Below are positions 24,497 to 35,200 of a DNA stretch of 64,000 nucleotides, in pieces (the stretch's first letter is position 1; each line of letters begins with the position of its first letter). This stretch comes from Endomychus coccineus (taxonomy: Eukaryota > Arthropoda > Insecta > Coleoptera > Endomychidae). The notes under the pieces were generated by a model. It was not told where the DNA came from. It saw only the letters and a list, made by a program, of their open reading frames with translations, and made no database searches. Location of the stretch: NCBI GenBank assembly GCA_958510875.1, contig OY294070.1, positions 8,060,001 through 8,124,000 of the forward strand, given 5' to 3'. Both the position numbers and the translations under genes were made by a program.

Positions 24497-27400
24497 TTAT
24501 TCTTCTTCTTCTTCGTCATCGTCATTTTCGGAACAATAACCTTGACAAGTAGCCTCTTGGTACTGTTGATATTCAGTTACTAAATCGCACATATTGGATT
24601 CAGCTTCAGTAAATTCCATTTCGTCCATTCCTTCACCAGTATACCAATGCAAGAATGCCTTACGTCGAAACATCGCGGCGAACTGCTGGCCAAACCGATT
24701 GAAGATCGCTTGAATTGCCGTGGAGTTACCTATGAACGTAGCAGACATCTTCAAACCTCTCGGAGGGATGTCACAAACTGCCGTTTTCACATTATTCGGT
24801 ATCCAATCGACGAAATAACAGCTGTTTTTATTTTGCACATTGAGCATCTGCTCGTCGACTTCTTTCATCGACATACGGCCTCTGAAAATAGCGGCAACAG
24901 TGAGAAATCGGCCGCAGCGAGGGTCGCAAGCTGTCATCATGTTTTTGGCATCGAACATCTGTTGGGTGAGCTCCGGCACCGTCAAACAACGGTATTGTTG
25001 ACCACCGCGCGAAGTCAAAGGTGCGAATCCAGGCATGAAGAAGTGAAGTCGCGGGAACGGGACCATATTAACGGCCAGTTTCCTTAGATCGGCATTTAAT
25101 TGTCCTGGAAACCTCAAACAAGTCGTCACTCCTGACATAGAAAGCGATACCAAATGATTCAAATCGCCGTAAGTGGGCGTGACGAGCTTCAAAGTTCTGA
25201 AACAGATATCGTAGAGGGCCTCGTTGTCGATACAAAACGTTTCGTCGGTGTTTTCAACCAGTTGATGCACCGATAGCGTCGCGTTGTAAGGTTCGACAAC
25301 CGTGTCCGACACTTTTGGTGATGGACATACAGAGTACGTGGTTAGTATCCGATCTGGATATTCTTCTCGTATTTTGCTGATGAGCAAGGTGCCCAATCCC
25401 GAACCGGTGCCTCCTCCTAGTGAATGTGTCAATTGGAAGCCTTGTAAACAATCGCAGGATTCGCATTCTTTACGAATTACGTCACATAAAGGTTCGATGA
25501 GTTCAGCTCCTTCGGTGTAGTGTCCTTTTGCCCAGTTATTGCCCGCACCGGATTGACCATAGACGAAATTGTCGGGACGGAAAAGTTGACCGTAAGGTCC
25601 GGAACGTACGGAGTCCATGGTGCCGGGTTCCAAGTCGATTAGGACTGCTCTGGGTACGAAATTACCACCGGTGGCTTCGTGGTAATAGACATTGATCCTT
25701 TCCAGTTGTAGATCGGAGTCACCATGATAGGTGCCGGTGGGATCTAGGCCATGCTCGTCGGATATTACCTCCCAGAACTGGAATAAAAAATACTAGTATT
25801 AGTAGAAGCCCATAGAATAATAAAAAAATTAACTGTGATCCATATATCACTACTATTGATAAGAATTGATCACCCTTATCCACTAAAAATACTATTAGAG
25901 TACTGAGGACCTTTCGGCTACCAAGTATTCATCATCAGAGTAAACTAAATTATAAATATAAATATGTCTGTTTAAATACTATTTGGAGATAATAATGTAA
26001 CCAAGGGGTAACCCTCAACTGGAGATAAATCGGAATTTAATAAACTGCTTTTTCGTTTATACATTTCTATCTCTTCTAAATTATGTAGATATTTGTCTGT
26101 ACCACGGTCGTATACACAGGTCTGGAAACTCGAGGTTGTTTCCTATGTGAGCAGTGAGTCGCTTACGCGTCGACTTTCGCGTAGTATCAAAAGACGCCAC
26201 GTAGGGGAAACATAAAAGGCGTCACGTAAGAGTATCATCTTGATCTCTATGAAGAGTATTCTGTGACAAGTGTCAGTTGACTTGTAAACACAATTTTATA
26301 CGAAAGTTTTAACGTTCAGATCTCGACAGCGCTTTGGACTCCGAGATTTTCATGTGGCCTATCGAAATTAGAAGGTTCGAATTGTATAAAAACACAATTG
26401 CATGAACGAAAGACGTCCTATGTAATTAGCTACGAACGTAATCATTTGGACATATGCCTCGAGGAGCTCGCTACGCGTCAGTTAGAATTTATACTTTATA
26501 CCTCGATCTAGTTAATTTTGGGCCGTTTCTTTCCCGGTGCGGCCGGAGCCAGTTGTAATAAAGTGTTTTCGGCTATAGGCCGCTAGCTTTTACCCGCTTT
26601 GAGTATATTTTAATAGCTAGAAAATTCCCTTTAATACATCGCACGTCATACGCTAGTAGCTGACAGCTGAGAATACCTGGTTCTGTTTCAATTAAATTTT
26701 CTCATTTAATCGACATTTTGGGGCCCGAGACTATGCTATTTAGGTGGCCCCGTTCATAAACTAACGACATGGAGCGAAAACCGCATGCGAAAAGTCCTCA
26801 TTAAGACGTTCTATGTACCGTAAATTTGCACTTTTCTAACCCGCGAGCTACGCGCTCCTCACGTGAAAGTCATTCGATTTATCGAAAATTAACCAATTCA
26901 AAACAGTTTTCGAACCAGTTTGGGGCTATCACGACCTTTTAAAAGGTTCAAAGTTAACATTTCGACAATTTTAAGCTATGCTTAAACGGTTCAAACGGGC
27001 ATTAGTAACACTGCTTGCGATTCCAGAAAGAAATCGTCTTACCCCCTTTTGATCCAAGCGCCAGCTGGTGGCTGAGCGAGGGACTACGAGTATCACGACG
27101 CGTAAGCGACTCAAGTCAACCAGAGTTTCCAGACCTGTGTATACGACCGTGGTCTGTACTGTGTTTTAATAGTGATAAAGTTTCTCGAGAAATGGTGTGA
27201 CCTGTATTCAAAATATGTTCGACTACCGCTGATTTTTCATCATTATTTTTCTTTATATGGATAAAATGTTCCCTATGACGAGTTAAAATGAACTGATTCA
27301 ATGTTGATTGAAGCAAGCAAAATTATAACAACGAAGTTGAGAAACTTCAGCAAATTACGTTGGACAATGGTTACCAAAAATCTTTGATCAATAATTTAAT

Positions 27401-28486
27401 TTCAAAACAAAAAAGGAAATTGGAACGTAGCCAACTAACCAAATTAGAGCCATTGCCTTCATATACTTCAATAAGATTCAAAAGCTTCACTTATCGTTCT
27501 TCAGTAATTAATAAATTCCAAAACTTGTTTTCTAAATTTGCAATAAAACCAGTTTATAGATGTAAGAACAAGCTAAAACACCGTTTAGGTAACACCTTAC
27601 ACTATATACTATGTATAACGGTGGAAGTAAAAATGAGTTATTGATATTCAAAGAGGAAGGTACATACTCAAAAAGTCTGAATATTTCGGATTTTTTGGTG
27701 CAGCAAAATCTCATGAGGATCATTTCAAAACATCTATTTGAAAAAGCTATACTATCAATCAATTAGTCTATTAATAAAATGAATATTCTTATGACTAATT
27801 GATAACTTGTTTTGCCAAGGCATTTTTCAATAAATTCTTGAAGTTATTTTTTTATGGTTTTGTTTGTGAATATTTTTAGTTTTAAAGTTGAGATATATTG
27901 CATTATAATGACAATATTGAAACAATCACCGATACAATAATAAATAGTTTCACCATTGATTGACTTGAATTGATCGTGGAACGTGTATGGTGAGCTTTAA
28001 ATATGAAGTAGAGTAGGTGCGTAGTACATTATGCGCGCGGGGGGACTGACTTTAGCTCAATCATTTAAATGCGAACAAAGAATTTCACCATGCTAGATCA
28101 AGACTGGAAGGTAACTTCATGCCTTATTGATCTAGTACTACAGTTTGCTGAATGGTTCTTTTTGTGATGTTATCGATAATTAACAATGCGATATACGAAC
28201 CGGAATTGAGCATGTTACACCAAATTAATTTCTAAATGATGGCCGAAATGGGCCTCATTGTGAACTTTGAAATGTTAGAATCACGATCAATAATTATTAC
28301 TAGTACTAGATCCACCATGTAGTTCATTTATCTAAAACACAAACATTGATTCGTTGCAATAATTGCAGAAAGAATGGCGTGTGAGAACAAACGGTTGACT
28401 ATCAGTAAAAAGAAAACTAGCCTACTTACTTTTGATCCTATTTGATTGCCGCACTGTCCAGCTTGGAGATGTACAATTTCCCGCAT
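24497..28486 (-). CDS. Beta-tubulin paralog 5 (two exons, 445 aa; most canonical)
   Basis: Exon 1 is 28430-28486 ([19 protein letters not shown], donor GTAAGT); exon 2 is 24497-25777, from [20 protein letters not shown] after a TTCCAG acceptor. The joined product is 445 aa. This copy keeps [21 protein letters not shown] and [20 protein letters not shown], close to ordinary insect beta-tubulin. It is unusually Cys-rich: [30 protein letters not shown] and a tail with CQGYC before acidic residues. T-loop GGGTGSG is intact. The 2.65-kb intron holds a broken PLE, itself split by a 1.05-kb TIR element. It is the first gene of the array in the direction of transcription. Confidence 0.95.
25900..25945 (-). 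ncRNA. Hammerhead-like motif downstream of a PLE
   Basis: On the minus strand CTGATGA (25932-25938) is followed after about 16 bases by GAAA (25912-25915) and then GTC (25908-25910). TACT before the core pairs with AGTA after a small bulge. It directly follows the decayed C-terminus of a Penelope-like element on the same strand. Confidence 0.5.
25980..27316 (-). mobile_element. Penelope-like element C-terminus (GIY-YIG region), split by an insertion
   Basis: The minus strand reads [19 protein letters not shown] from 27316, typical of the GIY-YIG endonuclease end of PLE proteins. It stops at 27154 where another element is inserted, and resumes at 26100 as [20 protein letters not shown]. The 4-base sequence ctgt flanks the insertion on both sides. 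Confidence 0.7.
26101..27153. mobile_element. 1.05-kb TIR element inserted in the PLE
   Basis: Terminal inverted repeats of about 31 bp (starts accacggtcgtatacacagg) lie at 26101-26131 and 27123-27153. They are flanked by ctgt on each side, a likely 4-bp target duplication. There is no coding capacity. The core 26289-26968 is also found at 51013-51683 inside an element with different ends. Confidence 0.75.
27340..27650 (+). mobile_element. PLE reverse-transcriptase end fragment
   Basis: A 94-codon ORF contains [20 protein letters not shown], matching the region between RT and endonuclease in Penelope-like elements. It points opposite to the neighbouring GIY-YIG fragment, so two pieces have been joined or rearranged. 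Confidence 0.55.
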
Positions 28487-28499
28487 GATTAATAAAGAT

Positions 28500-28830
28500 T
28501 TATCGAGATAATCTTTGAATTGAAATTCTCACTTCTGCAGACACGTTATCAAGCGAATTATAGAACGCAGGAAGAGAACAAAAGATGGCTTCCGAGCTAT
28601 TTCCGTTCGCTATCGCAAGCAGACTAGCAGACCATAGAATAATATTAACCAATTGTATAGTACTCCAGAACGAATCTGTGCTTTGTAAATTATGAGGTGC
28701 TGCTGGGATGTAAAGTAGCTCTTGGCACGTCTTTTGTGAAGCGGTTTTTTCAATAGACCTCACATGATTGTCCCATGAGAGGGTGCTGTTGGTGGTGATC
28801 CCAAGTATTGTCTTGGATTTATTGATTATA
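28500..28830 (-). mobile_element. LINE reverse-transcriptase thumb fragment
   Basis: The minus strand reads ILGITTNSTLSWDNHVRSIE then KTASQK, the familiar LINE motif LGI..d..LsW..H...I..KASQK. It lies just upstream of tubulin 5 exon 1. Confidence 0.6.
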
Positions 28831-29209
28831 ATTTATAGGTAATTAACATTTTCGTGGCGATCCTATCAAATGGATTACACTAAGGACTAAAGATTGAGGT
28901 GGTCGAAACCAGGGTTGTCAACATGCTAGAATATAAATGTCGCACATCCATTTTTTTCCGTTTCCCGAAGAGAAATGACATTATTAAAGAAAAAAAGCAA
29001 TTTTTTTGTAAAGTCGTTTGTTGGCATCTTCAGTTATCCTTAGATCTATGAAACAATCCATTGACAATAAACTACACAATTTGCTTAAATTATGTTTATG
29101 CTTCCTCACCAAAGTAATTTCTAAGCCATAATTTCAAAAAGTTTATTAACATACTTGTATTATAACAATAAAAATAATGTATCGTATTAGTCAATATATG
29201 AGCATAATG
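28831..29209. other. Spacer between tubulin 5 and gene C
   Basis: AT-rich sequence between the LINE scrap and the end of gene C. Nothing else seen. Confidence 0.45.
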
Positions 29210-29219
29210 TTTATTTATT
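29210..29219 (-). terminator. Poly(A) signal of gene C
   Basis: Two overlapping AATAAA hexamers on the minus strand start within 20 bases of the gene C stop codon. Confidence 0.5.
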
Positions 29220-29226
29220 GGAAATT

Positions 29227-32200
29227 CTAATGTCCCTGTTGGTGGTCATGATTCTTCTCATGATGTTCGTGATGTGCTGAAAAAACAATGACAGAATTAG
29301 GAAGGTAACAAAAGAGCTCGCAAAACTAATTTGGGATTGGGTTGGGAAGTTCTAACACTAACATATGGACTGCATTAGCTAAGGCTAAGGTGAGCATCAG
29401 GCGTCAAGTGATTTGACTTTCTAAGAGCTCTGCCTTTCGTATGTTCCATTGACTTGTAAACCTCACGATACAGCAGAAGACAAATAAGAACTTTGTATGT
29501 CTAGACTCTAGACTGATCAAGTGATCAATTCCCAGCTAAAACTAACAGAAAAGAATATGGCATAGTATTATTCATTAACCATCCGGCCTAATGGTTTTCA
29601 TAAGTTAAAAAGGAACGTCCAATTATAGATTTTTTTTAGCAGGGGAGAGGGGAGTTTAGCATAGACAAAATAATCATAGAGCTACTTACTCACCATTCAC
29701 TCTTTGATGATCGTGTTGTTTATCTTGGTGGTGATGGTTGTCGCTATTTTTTAGTTCATGGTGTTTATCATGGTGAATCGAGTGCACCTTATGTTGTTTC
29801 TCATGGTGATGATGCTTATTCTCGTGGTGTTTATTACTTGCATGCTGTTTCAAATGGTGTGAACGGTGGATACCTTTGTGCGATCTTTCATCTACTATAA
29901 CAGTAATCTATGTTAGTTGGCAGTCTTGTCATCACCGTTGATAATAATATTTGTACCTAATTTGTTAAGGAGCTGCAGTACCATTGACTCATACATTCAT
30001 GTTAATCAATGGTATTACAGATGATAAAGGTAACAAAGACAAAAATTGAAATATTCCAATGAACATAATGAAGTCAATAATTGTTTACCTAGATCTGTTG
30101 TTGTAGTCGGACAGTCGCATGGACACAAACAGTCTTCATTTTTTGTCGTGTCTGTTTCACCTGAAATTCAACATTTGATGTATTCGAGTATTTCACCAAC
30201 ATCTAAAGCTACTAGACTAATTATATAGTGGAACAAAGCATTCTCTATATTCAGGCCAACACCTTGACCACGTGACTCTACTGTTACATGACCAATTCAG
30301 GTCTATGTCACAATGATCGCCCGAAACTAGTTCAATGGAGAAGTTCAAGCTCTCAAAGCGGGTGATTATTTTCGTGCTTGTTACAGTGCTTGTAACTAAT
30401 TTAACAATGTACAGTTTAATAGATTTAGTGAAGATTTATACTGTGGCAATTTAAAATAGCCAGAGGTTTCAAGTGTTTCTTTTCAGTTGTTCATTTTAAA
30501 CAGTTGGTATAACTGGAAACTAGTTCGGGAAGTGCCAAAAATTGCTATTAAGTGTTTTAAGTTTTCTTGACGATAAGGATAATTCATTATTTTTACTTTG
30601 TATCGTTTTATCTCAGAATGTCTTTGTATTGTGTACCTAATTGCGATAGCGATCATTTTAGTAGTTCTGATAAGACTTATTATTCAGCATTTGCATTTCC
30701 ACGAGACGAGAGTTTGAAAAAAAAATGAATTAGAGCAACTAATAGAGATTCGTTCCCAAGAAAAATGTATCTGCGTATGTTGTCTACATTTTCCTGACTG
30801 TGAAATTATTAGAGAAGATAACATAACAAAACGTGATAGATCTCCAAATCAACTATTCAATTTGTCAAGAAAAGTTCCAATCAAATGTAAACGTCCTGAA
30901 GAAAAATCGGGATGAGATTGATTTACAAACCTGGTTCCAGGAAGATGTTATTTTAAATTGTAAAGACTTCATTTCAAAATTCAAGAACAAAAATTGAAGT
31001 GATCTTTTTATAAAACTTTCGTTTTTTTTTATTCTTTCCACTGAAAATATGAATGGTGTTCCAAAGATTGTTTCAGGTTTCAATATCGACAGCAATTAGA
31101 TTTAATTTTTTGTAGAAGATAAAATTATACATTCATCTAAATTTGTTTTGCTTCTAGGATAAGACAAACTTTATATTATGTACAATAAATACTAAAGGGA
31201 AGTGAACATTTCAAAAATACACTGTAATACATCTTCTGTTGAAAAACTATTTTAGAAAACTTACCAGGTGTAGTCTCTGTTGTATCACTGCCTATAGGGA
31301 AACAAAAAACATAATTTCAATTATCTGATTAATTCGAATTACAGATATGTTATTGAAAGTTTAAGATCAACATACGTTCTTGTCCAACAATGCTTTAATT
31401 GAAGCGATTTCCCGGATTTTCTCAATTAGAATAGAGATTAGATTCTTAACCCGTATTTTTTAAACGGTATGCAGATGATTGCCCAATGTGTGTTCCAAAT
31501 GATAAAATCCAGTACGTGATTAATAAATTTAACAATTTCCACTGTAAACTTCAATTTATTTGTAAAATAGAAGTGTACAAAGACGTAAATTCCGAGATAT
31601 GAACATTAGGCATGATGCAGATGGAAAAATAAAAACATCGTGGATTACTAAAGAAGTTTGGTCTCAATGATATCTTCAGTTGCACCAACAAGTTATAAAA
31701 AAATTGCTTAAACAGCGTTACAAATCTCGCTCTGTTAAATTGTCCCACCCAGAGGTCCATCCCAAAATTTTGAAAATTGTTCGTAATACACTGGAAATGA
31801 ATGGCTACCCAGAAGCATTTTTCAACCCCATTATTAAAAAAAGAATAAACAAAATCTGTAATGGTACGTCATATATAAATAATATAAACGGTAATACAGA
31901 TAATTGTATAACATTACCATACATTCCGAAGACCTCATAGAAAATTTAGAAATGCTTGAAAAAATACTTAAAGTATAAGTACATTGTTATGCAGTGAATT
32001 CTTGATGCATATTCATATATTTAAAACAATAAAGTGTTGCAATTTCGATTATTCGTGTTTCTGTTCGTTTCGGCGATGTGGGCATTTTGAATTGAAATTG
32101 GTGCGCGATAAGGAAGCTTTATGCTTAATAAAATTAGTTTTGAGAAATCCCGTTTTAGACATTGATATGTTTTCTGATGATGATCGTGAGACCGAAAAAA

Positions 32201-35200
32201 AGACGAACACAATGAGCGTATGTGTTAGCGTGACCTTCTTCTCTGGAATTTACATATAATTATAATAGGCCATTTGATTATACGAACTAGGTGTTAATTA
32301 TTTTCCAAATCTGTCGATACAATTCTGAATAAGTAGTCTTGTTTTTCTTAAAAAGATATTCAAGGAAGGGAAGCAATCAGCATTGCCAATGCAATGTTTT
32401 CCATTCGAAAATCTGAGGGTATTTTCATACTGGACTATTTTAACAAATCAATTTGTAGGATCAAGATCCCGAATTCCAAAAGCATTTTGTTAATACATAC
32501 TTAAAGTTGTTTCATTATTTCCATCAGGTGGAGATTCTGTTGTTGGTGGATCTGGAAAAGATACAATGGAAAATTAATATTTCCAATAAACCAACCATTG
32601 TTGTAGTTTTTTTACATCAAAGTGAGGTTTTTGCGAAGACAAAATTAGTAACTTTTTGAACTTAAAAAAACATTTAAGAATTCGTAAAATAAGTTATTAA
32701 ACTGGAATAGAAAATTTCCCGAATTTTTATTTTTAATGATGTGTGACAAGTGATGCAGACTGTCAAAATAAGACTTTTTTATCAATAACTTCTCCCAAAA
32801 ACCATTTGTTTCGGTAAAATGATTTTAAAACACTTGTGAAAACTACACTTTTGCGAAAAACTGTGTGTAACTCGGAAAAATGCATGTAAAAAAATTTCAA
32901 GAAATAAAAATTATTTAGAAAACATTTTTTCGGAAGAATACGTAACTACCACATATATCACTAAAACATCCTAGTACTATTAGTGATTGAAGACTGAATA
33001 AGACGATATTTGGCATCATTTCAGAAAAGAATGAAATCGATAAAAAAGAATAACTTGATAACATCCGAAATAACCGACCAGGTTCCTTTTTTTCATCACT
33101 GTTGGCAGCGGAAACTTAAACGTTGACCAAAAAGCAAAATCCCGAACTGTCTTTTTTATTATGTTAATGCAAGTATTAAATAATGAAGTATGTTAATTAT
33201 AGGTATTTACTTATGCAAAAATCGAAATAAGAATATACATAATAAATATAGATATTTACTTACTGCATTCCCAATGGCAATATGGTGGCAATGGAGGCAG
33301 GATAGAAACGAGTTTCCCATCTGAAATTCGTAATGCGATAAAAATACAATAACTTTAATAAGTATGAAATGTTTAAAAGGTATGATATAAGTGTTGCGCA
33401 TAAACCTGTGCTGGTAAATGTTTTTCAAATCTAAAAGTTTTAATACCTAAAGATAAACAGACCCACACAGTATATAACGTAAATTGCTTAGATTGCAACG
33501 GGACTTATACATGAATCTCTAAACAATATTTACAAAAAAGAATGTATAGCCATAAGTATAGTACAAGGAACCAAAACTTAGAAACACCCGCCCTTGCTAA
33601 ACACTGTTTTGATTATAACCGTCAATTCTATTACAAAAATGTTAATATTTTAACTAAGGAAACCAATTATTATAAAAGATCTATTCTGTGGATGATGCAC
33701 TTAAAACGTGACTCTAGGTCTGTAAATTACAGACATTCAGTCATTAAGTCAGATTTATACTTATTTATTTAATTAAAATCTTTGCAAATTCCTACATGCG
33801 TCTTTATAATGTTAAAATTATATTCTAGGTAGTATACTCAAATAGTAATATTTCTAATAAAGTCTGACACTCTTTTGACGTGACAACGTCTTATAATTCG
33901 ATTGAGCCGGCTGCACGCACGAAAAAACATGACTCATGCGGCGTTACCTCGCTCTGAGGCGTTCCATTAATTGGCCTCCGCGTTCGGCAGCGTTCGACAT
34001 CTGTCTCTCTTCTACTTGAGTGAGAGATGCGTCCGCGTGGACAGCTGCTATACAATAATACATTTACATGTTTTCGTCAAGTATGAAGTGCAGTGAAAAG
34101 TGAATGTGGTGTCAATTAATTATAGCAACGATAATTGCGGCGATAAAGGTAATGATTCTTTCGATATTAAATATATGTTCAGTGATATATTGTCGAATAT
34201 TCGTGCTTTCATCATTAAAATAAATAGCATCGATCCGCTAGTGCAGCGATTGTAGGTTATGCTATAATTGACAAAACTATAACAATAAGTTAACAGAACT
34301 ATTTCACGATGGGCAAAAAATCAATTGCTTTACTATTCGATCGAAATAATTATCGAGCGTAGCTATTAAAACGTAAATGTTGAATCTTCCACATATCATA
34401 ACAACGTGTCTGAAATGACAGGTTGGACCAGCCAGCCGTCAAAGGGAACAATTTTCTCCTATATCAAACACATTGAGGCGGGCTTTTTAAAATCTACAGT
34501 TACAAAAATTTTAATGATGTTTCCAAATTTTAAATTTTAAATTTAAGATTTATGAACAATAATTTAATCACTGTTTATTCTTATAATAAATTATTCAAAA
34601 TTATTACCTTTTTAACAACAAATTACAATTAAATTTGCAAAAAACTAATTGAACAACAACTTTTATTCAGTTTACTTGCTGAAAGAAATAATGTCAATAC
34701 AAAATTTATTATTATAAAATAATAAAATCAAAAATTAAATTTTAATAGTCGAGTAGAAATTTAAACAATACATTTTATTCAAATATTTTGTAAATTTAAA
34801 ATGATTTTCTGAACGAAGAATTTTATGAAAAAATTTTCTAAATTGTTTCGAACGACGATTCATTTTGCAGAACCCCTTACAATCGCACCATGGAAAAACA
34901 ACCTGACGAACTTGATAATTCAATTGTGATTTCCATTTACCTCCTTCTCTATATCCATACAAAATATCTATCAAACAAATAAAATTAAAATTTTCTTTTG
35001 AAAAATGAAACCATTTCATCAGTATTTTCTTATGACGTTGTCACGTTCAACTATCGTCAGTAAACCGACTTTACAGACAACCGATTTTTTCTATTACCTC
35101 ATGAATCTTCAACATCTGTTCCGAAAGTGGATACTTGAACGTTATATTTTTTGGTTTCAGTCGTATACAGACTTTGTTTGACATGTCTTCGTATATTATA

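Noticed and set aside
25302..25520. Plus-strand ORFs over the tubulin exons (also at 2139, 11731, 14093, 20002)
   Set aside because: They recur at the same place in each tubulin because they are antisense shadows of conserved coding sequence.
34735..35019. 94-codon minus-strand ORF inside the TIR element
   Set aside because: Low-complexity AT-rich composition, no domain and no transposase motif.
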